A stretch of 64,000 nt of DNA, from positions 709,136-773,135 of the forward strand of contig JABACO010000016.1 in assembly GCA_013339895.1 (NCBI GenBank). The letters run 5' to 3'. The notes beneath the pieces were generated by a model, which was given only the letters and a program-made list of their open reading frames with translations, was not told where the DNA came from and ran no database searches. The stretch is from Ephydatia muelleri. Taxonomy: Eukaryota > Porifera > Demospongiae > Spongillida > Spongillidae. The stretch's first letter is position 1; each line of letters starts with the position of its first letter. The translations under genes and the position numbers were made by a program. Below are positions 1 through 28,178 of this stretch, piece by piece.

Positions 1-1510
1 GGGGAGGAGGAAGGGGAGAGATAGGGAGGAGGAAGGGGAGAGATGGGGAGGAAGGGGAGAGATGGGGAGGAGGAAGGGGAGAGATGGAGAGGAGGAAGGG
101 GAGAGATGGGGAGGAAGGGAGGGTAAGATGGAAGAAGGAAGGGAATGGAATAATGACACACCCTCTGAAAGATATCGGAGTAGAACTGGTGCATTACATC
201 CCCAGCTTCCATCAGGAAGAACAGTCTCACAGTTCTGAAGTGCTCCATCAACATGTATCTTGTGTGTAGCAGTCTCATTACTGCCCCAGATGCCTGTACA
301 TAGGGACATACCATTACATCATCTCATCAGAGGGATGATGCATTACATCATCTCATCCAAGGGGACAGTGCACATCATCTTACCAGTACACACACCATTA
401 CATCATCTTATCAGTGCCCACACCATTACATCATCTCATCAAAACACAGACTTGCCACATATATCTGCACAATACAACAACATAGCACTCCTCTAGCACC
501 ACACAGCACCCCATTAGCACCACATGGCACTCTTAGCACCACATGGTGCTCTATTAGCACCAAACAAGCACCACACTCTACACTGACCCTAACATACCCG
601 AACATATCGTTTCTGCACAAGTGATTGGAAGCAGTCCTCAAGAATGGAGGCCAATGGTTTGTGTAGTGAACAACCTGTAGTTGAAGATACCTCCCTTGCA
701 AGCCCTTTCATACGCATGCTAATCAGTCACATGATTTATTGATCCTGGTGGTCACTTTTTTTTTTTTTTTTTTCCAGACCAACACTTGCATGCAGCCATG
801 AGTACCTGCTACTTGCTGAAGCTCCTCCCACAAAGGGTCATGATGTCTGAAGTAGAGGAAAAGGTTGGATATGGGATGGTGGAGGGTGGAGCTATGGGAT
901 AGTGTAGAGTGGAGAGATGGGATGGTGTGGAGCTATGGGATGGTAGAGGGTGGAGCTATGGGATGGTGGAGGGTGAAGCTATGGGATGGTGGAGGGTGAA
1001 GCTATGGGATGGTGGAGGGTGGAGCGATGGGATGGTGTGGAGCTATGGGATGGTGTGGAGGGTGGAGCTATGGGATGGTGTGGAGGGTGGAGCTATGGGA
1101 TGGTGTGGAGGGTGGAGCTATGGGATGGTGGAGGGTGGAGCTATGGGATGGTGGAGGGTGGAGCGATGGGATGGTGTGGAGCTATGGGATGGTGTAGGGT
1201 GGAGCTATGTTATGGTGGAGGTGGGAGGGTGGCATACTTGTGAAGCGAGGGATCCTTGTGTACCAAAAGTTCAGAGACAAACTGTTTTGCCAGCAAATCT
1301 TTTGTCCATATCGTATGCGGATCAAAGAGTTCTATCTCACTAGAAGCTGGGTCTGGTATGGGATCTGGTGTGACATCAGCAGCTGAACCTGGTATGGGAC
1401 CTGGTATAAGGTCAGTAGCTGGATCTGGTATGGGACCTGGTATAAGGTCAGTAGCTGGATCTGGTATGGGACCTGGTATAAGGTAAGTAGCTGGACCTGG
1501 TATGAAGAGA
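1..1510. repeat. Intronic GA-rich and GGATGG-type tandem repeats in TUBGCP5
   Basis: Three arrays lie between TUBGCP5 exons: GGAGGAAGGGGAGAGAT-type units at 1-120, a roughly 23 bp GGGATGGTGGAGGGTGGAGC unit at about 880-1230, and a roughly 33 bp unit with TCTGGTATGGGACCTGGTAT at 1340-1505. Short ORFs crossing them have only repeat composition and are not counted as genes. Confidence 0.85.
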
Positions 1511-4500
1511 TCAACAGCAGTTGCTATGCAGATGACATTAATTCCCACATCCCTCCTTGTCTCAATACTGCAAACACACCTGTGCCCTGAGGGCTAGCCT
1601 GAGCGGCCATCTTGGCTACTTCCACTCTGAAGAGCTGCAGGAACTCTTCGAACAGCGACTGTAGAGGGGTGTGGTCTTCCAGCGCCTCCTGTTCCTCCTC
1701 CACCTGTTTCAGCTGCATGGTAGTCAATAGGAAGGTGACATCCAACATAAATAGAGAGGGCTTACATTTTCAACATGAGGGAGGGGAAGGTGACATAACA
1801 TGAAGGAACTTACATATCCAACACTTTCGATCAGCTGCATTGATTTTCCTGCCAGCATCACCTATGTGGCAATGAAATACCCTTACCACCCCTGTACTCT
1901 ACCTCCAAATAGTGCACATCTAACCTTTCTCAATCCATATGCACACTTTGCCCTCCCACTCTTCCCTCCCCATATTCACCACACCACACACACATCTACA
2001 TGTGCAGAAGACTGGGATGAAGGTGCTAGGTGACTATGGTAAGCCACGCCTCCACAAGCCTCCACACAAGCACATCTTATGGACCTGTTAGCTTCCAACT
2101 CATGACATACCTGCTCCCTGACAGGCTGGAGAAATGTAGGTGGTTCTTGAAAGCTGAAGTTACCATTCCAATAAGCTAGACCTCTGACTGCCATACTCTG
2201 GTTATTCCTACAGACAATGAGCATTCAGGCGAAAGTCGCCAAGGTCACAGGCCCCACCTCTGTATACAAAATTCATTCTGTTTATCTGGAAGTGTACCCG
2301 ACCGCATCCAATCATCTAGCATTACCATATATGGGCGCAGAGTCATGACCCACAAGGGTAAGATGACCCTGGACTGTGTTTTGGGTGCCATAGAAACGGG
2401 TAGGGGTTAAGAGAAGGACACCTACTCTGAATGAACTGGTTGAACCAAGAGAATCGTAATGACAAAGTGTCTCCCACAGACATGTGAGAAGCTTCGCAGC
2501 GCACTAGGAGTAAGAGGGATGGGGAGGAGGAGGCAGGTGAGGGAGGGGAGGGGAGGAAGAGGTAAGGGAGGGGGAGGTAGGTGAGGGAGAGAGAGGAGGT
2601 AAGTGAGAAGGGGAGGGTACAAGAGGGAGAGGAAAGAGGAAGGAGGAATGAGAAGGAAGGTGACATGAGAGGTTGTGAGGAAAAGAAAACTTACAGAATG
2701 AGGAAGCTCAGTCTAATGTAGGTGATGGTGTGAGGAGCCAGGAAGAGGGGAGGAAAGAGAGGAAGGGGATGAGATACACGAGCACAAATGATGAGCAGCT
2801 GCAACTAAATGGTCAAACCTGGGTACTGAAAAATTTGCTTAACATAAGTAGATACAAAAAAGTCTGTCAATTAGAATTGAATAAAAACCAAATATTTGAA
2901 GGCCTTCCATTCATCTTCTGTCAACAGTTGATGTTAAAATATATGCACTATTCTAATTGCATTGGCAATATAATATAATAATTAGCATCACCTCGTGTGT
3001 GTACCAAAATAATAACTAACATTTAAAGCACCTGCCAGGACTAACATTTAAAGCACCTGCCAGGACTAACATTTAAAGCACCTGCCAGGACTTTAAGACA
3101 GATCTTGTACACATACCCTTGGGACTGTCCCTCGTAATAATACACCATGGACTTCCTGTAGCTAGGGAGAGAAAGCAGCAACTTATAGACACTTGGCTGA
3201 TTCATAGAGGAGGACACATGCACTGACATTTATAACTACACATAAACACACACAGCTACATGCAAATGCACACACAAGTGCAAATGCACACACAAATGCA
3301 AATGTACACACACTACTAACCTCTCTTAGTTGTGGCTGCAGCTCTGTCATCAGACCCAGTAAGCTGACAAAGGAGGCTTCAAAATGGAAAGGGTTGTTTC
3401 AAACCGTCCCCACTCTTTCCCTCCTCACTCCACTTACTCTTCTCCACCATTCCCTTCTCCAGTTGACGCAGCTTTCCATCAAACGTCTATAGATCAAGGC
3501 GAAAAACATACGATTCTTAACAACGGCGCAACATGTCACATGTGTCTCTAAATAATGCTTCTTTGCACTCTCCTTTGAATGTGTCTTATATCTGGCTGCC
3601 TCCAGATAACAAAACTCCAACAATACACTGCTTTTCAAATAGCACACAATCTGGTCCAAGTAATGTATATGCTATACTTTTGTATTTATACCCTACTCCA
3701 AATAATGCACCTATACTTTACGCAAATAATGCATGCCACTGTAGTTACCTCCAAATAGTGCATCAAAGAGTTTGAGAAGGCTTTGTAGGTCTCACATGGT
3801 GCATGGCTCCTCCCACCTCCCTCCCAGCTGTTATGCTGTCTGGTAAACAGGCGCAGCTGACATACTAAGTTGATGACAGCCGCAAACTGTTGCAAGACAT
3901 TACGCAGAGCAAGCTACAGAAGGGGAAGAAATGGAGAGACATAAAGGCGAAATGGAGGGGGGACACAGGTGGTGACAGGTGGGGGAGTGAGTGTGATGTG
4001 GGGTAGGGATAGGTGAAGGATGATATAGGAGGAGGACGAGGAAAGAGGAGTATGTACTACATAACTCTTTACCTGTGTTATGTCCCCCACAAGAAGGTCC
4101 TCTCTGACACAGGTCCTACCAGAAACAAACTCATACGCAAAGCTTTTTTCAGCACCAAGAAGTACCCTGCAAAAGATGAGACATGAAATACACATGGCAA
4201 ACATGCTACACCCACACACACCACGACACACTCACCACACTCACACACACTATGATACACTCACCACACCCACACACACCATGACACACTCACCACACCC
4301 ACACACACCATGACACACTCACCACACCCACACACCATGACACTCACCACACCCACACACACCATGACACTCACCACACCCACACACACCATGACACTCA
4401 CCACACCCACACACACCAATGACACACTCGCCACACCCACACACACCATGACACACTCACCATAACGTTTCCCTTATTAGATGCTCTTCGCTAACTGCTG

Positions 4501-5959
4501 TCACATCTGGGGGAACATGCAGAGGGTCAGTCTGTTCCTTGCATTCAAGCCTGGATATGTGGTATGTCACATGTGTGCATATGTATGTGTATGCACGTGT
4601 GTGTGTGTGTGTGTGTGTATGTGTGTGTGATGTTTGGAAGCCCCCCCACACACACATGCATGTACTCTTTCACACTACAGGGTATATCCAGTGACTTACC
4701 ATGCCAGCCCAGTTCCCCTGGGCAACGTCACCTTGTTGCTATAGGAACGGTGGAGGGGAGGGAGAGTGAGGTCCCTAGGGTGCAGTGATGTGATTCAGCA
4801 ACCAATCCCATGATGACATCCCAATGAGCCTGTCCAACTGTTTTGACAAGAAGATTGGTCAGTCCCCTGATCTGATCAAGCCACACCCATACCCTGATCA
4901 AGCCACACCCACTACCCTGATCAAGCCACACCCACTACCCTGATCAAGCCACACCCACTACCCTGGTCAAGCCACACCCTCCTTGTATAAGATTGGACAC
5001 CTCTGTGCAACTGCACCTTGTCTGTGTGTGCTTCATAACTGCTGGCATCTTGTGGAGATTCTCTCTGTTTGGCTACCTCCTTGATCCTGCGTGGAGTCAC
5101 TGAAGGTTTACTTGGCTTGGTCACTGGATCTTCAGGATACTGCCATAGTGTCTGAAATGTTAGCACACATAAACACCACCTACGTCACATACACCAATCA
5201 AGTGCACATACAAGAATGCGCATGCACAAGATATGTTGACCCAAAACATTTGCACACATGCAGGCTACTGGCAAACGTACTGCGTCGTCCAGTTCATCAT
5301 AGGAGGGGTACTCAATTCCTTCCATAAGGTAACTCCCCCAGTCAAAATGGTCACCTGGGGCTGCTGTGAATTATGTGAAAAGTGAGAAGATTCAATCTCT
5401 GTGTATACCTGCAAGCTCTTCGTTGGGCACCGGTGGAGTATATTTGGAGTATAGAGGAGACTCGGACAGACAGAGGAGCAGCTGCAAGATTCCATAGTGA
5501 GCTGAAGACTGCAGAAAACGGGTCAAACTGTAAGCAGTTATAAGCTGTAAAATACCTTTGGAAAGTTTCTTTCTAAATTGGTGTTTAAGAACTCCCCCGT
5601 TAGTCGCTGTAATGCCTCGGCTTTATCCGTGTGGCAATGAATGGAAAACTTTTCGCAAAGTCTAAACCAGCGCGTAACCATTTATCAGGTAGCTGCAACA
5701 TTTCATCGGCAAAGAGAACTAACCCGTGTATGCTTCGAGTTACCTTCAACTCGTCAGCGTCCAAATATCGATGAAACACGAAGTTAGATTTGGCAAATTT
5801 GTAACACAGGTTAAAATTTTCATCGGTTGTCTGCTAGTGGACAGCAAAGGTAGCGAATACTAAACTTCAATTTGGTATTCTCAACCCCACCTCAAAGCCT
5901 GTCATAATTTGTATGAGATCTTTAGTGAGCCGCTCCATGTCTGCAGTGAACGTCGCCAT
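1..5959 (-). CDS. TUBGCP5: Gamma-tubulin complex component 5, N-terminal two thirds (partial, runs off left edge)
   Basis: Subunit of the gamma-tubulin ring complex, which nucleates microtubules at centrosomes. I chose the ATG at 5957-5959, giving MATFTADMERLTKDL; exon 1 (5891-5959) ends at GAG|GTGGGG. Exons in order resemble human GCP5: CYKFAKSNFVFHRYLD (5744-5830), SAHYGILQLLLCLSESP (about 5409-5503), YLMEGIEYPSYDELDD (about 5290-5330), HVPPDVTAVSEEHLIRETLW (about 4465-4560), a Gamma-tubulin N-terminal (GRIP1) stretch at 4.2-3.3 kb with CETYKAFSNSLMHYL, RPYMVMLDDWMRSG (about 2.3 kb), GKSMQLIESVGY (about 1.8 kb), and RLFFLMEAGDVMHQFYSDIF (about 170-240). The last matches roughly residue 760 of about 1,020 in human, so the C-terminal GRIP2 part lies outside the window. 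About 20 exons are visible. It shares a 41 bp head-to-head intergenic region with MRPS2. Splice joins are by eye; the family call rests on many collinear matches. Confidence 0.9.
4195..4985. repeat. Intronic tandem repeats in TUBGCP5 (CACACC-rich and CTGATCAAGCC units)
   Basis: 4205-4460 repeats a 25-30 bp CACCACACCCACACACACCA unit. 4855-4980 carries five copies of a unit built on CTGATCAAGCCACACCCACT. Both sit in introns. The TUBGCP5 exon ending in RETLW lies between them. Confidence 0.8.
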
Positions 5960-6000
5960 TTTAAAATTCCCGCGGCTAAACTTTGACGTAACGCGTGACC
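5960..6000. promoter_or_regulatory. 41 bp bidirectional promoter region, TUBGCP5/MRPS2
   Basis: Only 41 bases separate the two divergent start codons. The stretch contains TGACGTAACGCGTGACC, which resembles CRE/CpG-type elements found at TATA-less housekeeping promoters. The 5' UTRs must therefore overlap or be very short. Its promoter role is inferred from position. Confidence 0.55.
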
Positions 6001-6919
6001 ATGCTAAGTCGCTTTCTGCCGAGTTGCAGGGGTCTACACCACGTGAAAAGCCACACGCAAAGATGGAGAGGTAAGAAGAACGGAGAGGATGCTCCTTTAT
6101 CATATCTCTGTGTAAACGCAGCGTTTTGCGCTTCATATGCGACGAAGCCACAGGAAGAGATGGACACCAAATCCAAAGGAGGTATATTAACTGATATGCC
6201 AGATCCCCTCACGCATATATGCCAACTGCACAGGCACAGCCAGTAGCGTTGTTAGCCCCCTCTCGCATCCGGACTACTTCGACGTGTCCAACATGACCAC
6301 CATTAACGAACTGTTCGAAGCGAGGGTCCACCTGGGACACAAGACGGGCTGCTGGAACCCCCTCATGAAATCATACCTCTACGGATCCAGGTCTGATATA
6401 CACATATTCGACCTGGACAAGACCCTTGCCCACCTCCGCCTCGCGTTGAACGTGACCGGTCACGTCGCCTACAGGAACGGGGTCATCCTCTTCGTCAACG
6501 AGCGCCCGCAGTTCGAGCGTCTGACCCAGGCGACCGCCAGGGACTGCCACGAGTACTTTGTCACCCAATGGCGGAGCGGGACGCTCACCAACTCGTACAT
6601 GCTCCTGGGGACGCTCCGCCTACCGGACCTCATCGTGTTCCTCAGCGTCCCTCCCAGCAAGACGGCCATCAAGGAGGCTTCCATGTGCAACATTCCCTGC
6701 GTTGGCGTGGTGGACAGCGACTGTGATCCCAACCTGATAACTTACCCCATCCCAGGCAATGACGACACCCCATCCTCCCTCAAGCTGTACTGTCGGCTAC
6801 TCAGTGAGGTTATCAAACGGGCGAAAGAGAAGAGGAAACAGGATAGCCCCACTCCCAAGACGAGGCGACCCACACCCCTGACACCTGACAGTCTCTCCAA
6901 ACTACCAAAGCACACCTAG
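6001..6919 (+). CDS. MRPS2: Mitochondrial small ribosomal subunit protein uS2m
   Basis: uS2 protein of the mitochondrial 28S ribosomal subunit. Three exons, 6001-6070, 6122-6181 and 6240-6919, join in phase with GT-AG borders and give 269 codons plus stop (human is 296). Exon 1 encodes a basic, Arg/Ser/His-rich, acid-poor start (MLSRFLPSCRGLHHVK) typical of a mitochondrial presequence. The acceptor at 6239/6240 was chosen because it alone keeps the conserved lead-in PLSHPDYFDV in frame. Family landmarks follow: ARVHLGHKTGCWNP, IFDLDKTLAHLRLALN, LTNSYMLLGTLRLPDLIVFL, IPCVGVVDSDCDPNLITYP, PGNDD and LYCRLL. The tail is short, basic and Pro/Thr-rich. The stop codon overlaps the AnmK stop on the other strand. 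Confidence 0.95.
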
Positions 6920-9007
6920 TGGGTCATGTGATAGTCATGTGCTTGCTTGGGGAGGGGGACTTGTTGGTTCACAGGACAGATCTTTCCGAGAATCACTTTT
7001 CTTGTTGCACCAGTTGCACCTAAATGTGTAATTAAGTTGAAGCTGAAACTCACACACAACACAGCCTTGTGTGCAACACGTACCTGCACATAAGACCTAG
7101 GTTCTTGCTAGAATACAACATGCAGCTACAGGACCTAGGTTCTTGCTCAACACACGTCACACACTGCATTCTTACTTGGGACATTGCTAGGCCGTCCTCT
7201 GTATGTTTCGTAACCAAGCAGAGCAAAGCATATAGCCTGCAGAAGCAACAGGTGAGGGCATCAATTGCCAGCTGGAACTCGAAGACTGGCAAAAGTGTCT
7301 GTCCATACCTCCTTTGCATCCGGATCCAGCCCTAGCTTCTCGGCACTGTGCACCTGCACCCCATTGAGGCGCTCTTGCAGCTGCCTGGGTAGTATACCAA
7401 TCCTCACAAGTGCACTTGGCTTATTGACATCCTTACCTCATAAGGAAATTGTTCTTGGCTCCGCCCCCACTGACAAAGAGGTCTACCCCATTAGTGCTGG
7501 CAATAAGCGGCTTGATGAATCGCTTGTAATTGGTGCAAACAGCAGCTGCTGTGAAGTCTGTGTCGGCAGGAGAACAACCGGGGTGCAAGGCACAGTTGGA
7601 GAAATATGTGATGTGTACCAGTCACTGTGGCAATTAAATCTTCTGTAGAGAGATTGAGTGTCTTTCCTAATACCCTGATCCTCTCCACATAGCTGTGGTC
7701 ATAATACTACAACAAGGAACATATCTTCACTGACGAGTGATGGTGGACATTTTTGTTGTGTAGCACGTACTTCTCTCCCAGTTGATTTTGGTGGACACCT
7801 TGTAATAAACGTGTCCTTATCACTCAGCTCATGCAGAAGCAGATTGTTGATTTTCCCCAAGGATCCCTAAGAGTATGTAGAGGAGAGATGTGAAGGAAAA
7901 AATTTGGCTGAGCATGTAGTGCATAGTTTATAGCCCAACACCTGTTGCGTGTATGTGTACATCACTGTAGTGCATTTTTTTGTGTACATATTGTGGTGGT
8001 GGTGGGGTCATCCTTACAATTCTGCCATCTTTGTCATACTCCACGCCATATAGCTGCTTCATTAAATGGTCGACAAGGATGTTGCCTTGTTTGTTTAGTG
8101 TATCAGTGCATGAAGCTACTGGCATGTCTCCTAGACTCACCAGGTCCGCAGTCAAACCCAACGAAATCCCACTCTTTTCCCTGCGCTAGATGAAGATCAG
8201 CACACGCGATGAATGTTCGTGATATTAAGATAGCACAAAAAGCCTTACTAGGCGGCACGTAGGCTGATATGTTGCTGATACCCCCTATGTTCAGAAGCAT
8301 TCCCGCCCTTTTTCTTTCCCTGTAATACCCCTCCAGCAGGGTCTGGTCGAAATAAGGGACCAATGGGGCGCCTTGTCCGCCTACGGCCATATCGGCCAGG
8401 CGGAAGTCTCCTACTGTGGTGATTCCGCACTCGTTGGCTATGATAGAAGGGTCCCCAATCTGCAAGGTGGACGCGATTTGATAGCCGTAGAGACTCTGCG
8501 GCACTGGCAGGTGATGAACCGTTTGCCTGTAAGAGGCAAAGCGTACGTACATGTAAGCCCCAAATTGGACAACATATTAAATTAAATGAACTATGTGGTT
8601 GGGAAACGGGTCCCACCATTACCCGTGAGAACCAATGAGAGCCACCTTCCCCATCTCCAAGCTTCCCGCCCGTGCAACAGCCTTCGCTGCCTCCGCGAAT
8701 AGCTTCCCAAGAAGAACATTGTAGCTGCACAGTTCGCCGACAGTACCGTTGCTGCATATTCGCATCAGGTCCTCTTTGAGACCGACAGGATAAGGATTCG
8801 TCAGGAAACTGACCAATGTCCAGCTGCAGATACACACATGAATTCGACATGCGTTAAATTAATTTGGCGCGCGACCCACCGAGGAATGATGTCGCTGCTG
8901 TGCATGTCACCTGTTGCTGTGATTTCCAGCAGGCAGGCGTCGATACCGTCCATGCTCGTACCGGACATTAAACCAATCACATACACCTTGCTGTCTTGGT
9001 CAGCCAT
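6916..9007 (-). CDS. anmK: Anhydro-N-acetylmuramic acid kinase (AnmK family)
   Basis: In bacteria AnmK opens the 1,6-anhydro ring of anhMurNAc and phosphorylates it to MurNAc-6-phosphate during cell-wall recycling. The start at 9005-9007 gives MADQDSKVYVIGLMSGTSMD, with the glycine-rich ATP-binding signature GLMSGTSMDGID near residue 12. Later exons carry GTVGELCSYNVLLGKLFAEA, GDPSIIANECGITTVGDFR, LLNIGGISNISAYVPP, WDFVGFDCGPG|NILVDH, PPKSTGRE, DLFVSGGGAKNNFLM, and a C-terminal SATGATRKVILGKI. About ten exons with GT-AG introns of 60-200 bp are visible. One 63 bp intron near 8190-8252 is a multiple of three and open, so it could be retained. Introns show this is a resident nuclear gene, not bacterial contamination. 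The product may handle peptidoglycan fragments from food or symbiotic bacteria; that is inference. The 3' end is convergent with MRPS2 with overlapping stops. Confidence 0.9.
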
Positions 9008-9168
9008 TTCGCAATTCCCACCCCACTTCAATCACTGCGACAAAAACAAAGCCGGATATTTTAATGATGATAAGACAGCACGTGCACATATATAAACACA
9101 ACACCGATATAAAAAACACGGAGCACTGCTTTTTAAGTATATCGACGATTTATGCTGAGAATGACAAA

Positions 9169-25510
<16,342 letters not shown>

Positions 25511-25846
25511 GTCCGCCGGCTTGGTTTCAAACCTATCAGTTCACACAACCGCCATTCTTTAACATTTGGCGCTTTAATTAGCAATGAATGAACAACGGCC
25601 TGGGAACCGGATGTGAATTTTGCTGTTATGTTTTTTTTGTTTTTTGTTTTTGTTTATTTATATAGCTGTTTAAAGTATAGTTGGTATGAAATAACGTCGC
25701 GCAGCAACTGTCAAAATAAAAATGGCAAATAAAAACACAAATTTACCATGTACGGCATTTTACTCATGTAGGTCTACCGCCAAAAGTGTAATTCAAATAA
25801 TCGTTTAACCCCTTTATCGGTCGGGCCACTCGGTGAAGCTATCACT
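25511..25846. promoter_or_regulatory. Bidirectional promoter region, CDK5RAP2-like/DHX40
   Basis: 336 bp separate the divergent start codons. The middle is AT-rich with a T8/T7/T5 tract near 25,630-25,655. No other gene is visible. Promoter function is inferred from position. Confidence 0.45.
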
Positions 25847-28030
25847 ATGTCGCATAACGATGAAGTATCGAAAGGCTTGCCCATAGAAAATCATCGCGAT
25901 GAGCTTGTGGAGGCCGTCGTAAAGTTCCCTGTTTTGGTCATAACGGGAGAAACCGGATGCGGAAAGACAACCCAGCTGCCTCAATATCTTCACAAGGCCG
26001 GCCTTAGCAAGGAGGGCATCATTGGAGTCACCCAGCCCAGACGAGTGGCCGCTATATCGGTGGCCGGAAGAGTGTCATACGAAATGGGTACGAGACTGGG
26101 TGGTGAAGTCGGCTATCAGGTCCGCTTCGACGACTGCACTTCTCCGTCCACTAAAATTAAGTACATGACCGACGGCTGCCTGCTGAGGGAGTTTCTAGAC
26201 GACCAGGAACTGAGCAGATACAGCGTGGTGGTCCTGGATGAGGCGCACGAGCGTAGCCTGGCAACGGACATCCTCTTTGGGCTAGTCAAGCAACTGCTGA
26301 AGAAGCCCTCCGATGAGCTACGCCACAGGCGACAACCGCTCAAGGTCGTGGTCATGTCTGCCACCCTGGACATCGACAAATTCTCGACTTTTTTTGATCG
26401 CTGTCCCGTTGTATCGGTGCCTGGTCGTTGCTACCCTGTGGAAGTCAACTATAGCGTTACTGACGAGGTGTTTGATGCCAAGAAGCTCACCTACATGTCT
26501 CAGCTGTCGAGGGTCGTGATGGATATTCACCTTGACCACCCTGAGGGGGACATCCTGGTGTTCCTCACTGGACAAGCTGAAATTGAGAATGCCTGTAACC
26601 GTCTCTTTCAGGCTGCCGAAGCGATTGACTATGACAATGATGTCCGCTGCAAGACCATACAGGGCCTGCTCATCCTCCCCCTCTACGGCGCCATGGCGAC
26701 CGAGCTCCAGCAGAGGGTGTTCCAGCCTGTCGACAAAGGGATACGAAGGGTCGTCGTGGCGACCAACATTGCGGCCACCTCGCTCACAATAGACGGCGTG
26801 GTCTATGTGGTGGACTGTGGCTACGTTAAACAACTCGAGTACAACCCGCGCACCGGTCTGGACAGCCTGGACATTGTCCCCACCTCCAAGTCCGAGGCGA
26901 CACAGAGGGCTGGGAGGGCGGGGCGCACCAGACCCGGCAAGTGCTACAGGCTGTACAGCGCCAAACACTACGATACTTTACTCGATGCGACCGTGCCCGA
27001 GATCCAGCGCGCGAGCCTCACGAGCGTCGTCCTCAGCCTCAAGTGCATGGAGATCGGCAACGTCCTCGCGTTCCCCTACCTGGACCCGCCCAGCGAGAGG
27101 ATGATCCTGGAGGCTCTCAGGCAGCTGTACTGCTTTGAGGCCATTGACGCCGACGGCAAGGTCACAGCGCTGGGGCGACAGCTGGTGGAGTTCCCCGTGC
27201 AGCCGAGTCTGGCGCGCGTGCTTGTGAGGGCCAGGCAGCTGGCTTGCCAGGCCGCTGTGGTGCCCATAGTGGCCATGCTGACCGTGGAGAACGTTTTTGT
27301 GAAGCCGGGGTCCAAGAAGGAGGCAGAGAGGGCCATCGAAGTGCACGCCCAGCTTGCCCGTGAGGGAGGCGGGTCCAGCGACTTCTCCACCCTCCTTGCC
27401 ATATACCAGTTGGCAACGGAGGGAGGGTCGATGAGGGAGTGGTGCAACGACAACTGCGTTCACTGGAGGGCCATCAAGACCGCCCAGAGCGTCTGCGAGC
27501 AGCTGGGCGCCATTTTAGACAAGCAGGATGTGCGGATTGACGAGGAGGATGAGAAGGTGGTGTCCACGGACTCCATGAGCCAGCGTGCTCGCCAGGCCCT
27601 CTGCTACGGACTGTTTGGCAACGTGGCCCGCACGGTTCCCGGGAGGAGGAGCTACCGTACCATGGACGGTCATGGAACGGTCGCCTACATTCACCCCTCG
27701 TCGGTCCTCTTTGGTGCTGACTCCACGCCAGAGTGGGTGGTCTACCACGAGCTTGTGGACACCGCCAAGACCTACATGAGGACCCTGTGCCCCGTCAAGT
27801 ACGCCTGGATCAAGGACCTCCTCCCCAGACTGCACAATGTGGACGTATACCGGCTGAGCGAGTGTTCCGCGAAGCGTCTCCGGAAGGACAGCGAATCTGC
27901 ATCCTCCTCCCCTCCTCCCAGCCCAAAGAGGGTCGCGGAGAATGAGAGCCAAAGGGCGAAGGTGGCCCTCAATGAAAGAGCAGCCTTGGCAAAAGAAAGA
28001 TACCTGGCCAGGAAAGCCAGTCTTCAATAG
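25847..28030 (+). CDS. DHX40: DEAH-box RNA helicase DHX40, intronless
   Basis: Superfamily 2 DEAH/RHA ATP-dependent RNA helicase; the vertebrate relative is linked to pre-mRNA splicing and processing. 727 residues in one open exon (human 779). Motifs in order: I GETGCGKT (34-41), Ia TQPRRVAA (62-69), II DEAHER (131-136), III SAT (about 170), IV VFLTGQ (about 240), V TNIAATSLTIDG (about 307), VI QRAGRAGRTRPG (about 355). A winged-helix/HA2 segment and OB-fold follow (TMDGHGTVAYIHPSSVLF, then CPVKYAWIKDLLPRLH). GVTQPRRVAAISVA, QVRFDDC and IKYMTDGCLL favour DHX40 over DHX8, 15, 33 or 35. The ATG follows GAAGCTATCACT; no earlier in-frame Met fits. No intron is present, unlike all large neighbours. 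The 3' end converges with ATP13A1, 148 bp away. Confidence 0.93.
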   Translation: MSHNDEVSKGLPIENHRDELVEAVVKFPVLVITGETGCGKTTQLPQYLHKAGLSKEGIIGVTQPRRVAAISVAGRVSYEMGTRLGGEVGYQVRFDDCTSPSTKIKYMTDGCLLREFLDDQELSRYSVVVLDEAHERSLATDILFGLVKQLLKKPSDELRHRRQPLKVVVMSATLDIDKFSTFFDRCPVVSVPGRCYPVEVNYSVTDEVFDAKKLTYMSQLSRVVMDIHLDHPEGDILVFLTGQAEIENACNRLFQAAEAIDYDNDVRCKTIQGLLILPLYGAMATELQQRVFQPVDKGIRRVVVATNIAATSLTIDGVVYVVDCGYVKQLEYNPRTGLDSLDIVPTSKSEATQRAGRAGRTRPGKCYRLYSAKHYDTLLDATVPEIQRASLTSVVLSLKCMEIGNVLAFPYLDPPSERMILEALRQLYCFEAIDADGKVTALGRQLVEFPVQPSLARVLVRARQLACQAAVVPIVAMLTVENVFVKPGSKKEAERAIEVHAQLAREGGGSSDFSTLLAIYQLATEGGSMREWCNDNCVHWRAIKTAQSVCEQLGAILDKQDVRIDEEDEKVVSTDSMSQRARQALCYGLFGNVARTVPGRRSYRTMDGHGTVAYIHPSSVLFGADSTPEWVVYHELVDTAKTYMRTLCPVKYAWIKDLLPRLHNVDVYRLSECSAKRLRKDSESASSSPPPSPKRVAENESQRAKVALNERAALAKERYLARKASLQ

Positions 28031-28178
28031 TATTATATATGAGTGTGTGTGTTGTGTGTGTCTGAGAGGGAGCATTACATTTGTGTACAGAACTTTTTAA
28101 TATTCCATTCAATGACAGTTTTTCTACCTCATGAATGCTTTCAAGTTTCACTTAATGTGCTATTACTGACTGACGTTT

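Noticed and set aside
2670..2990. AT-rich stretch with an 82-codon plus-strand ORF
   Set aside because: No conserved features; it lies in a TUBGCP5 intron between exons with good homology on the other strand.
6916..9007. Bacterial contamination as the source of AnmK
   Set aside because: About ten GT-AG introns and tight linkage to animal genes on the same contig exclude it.
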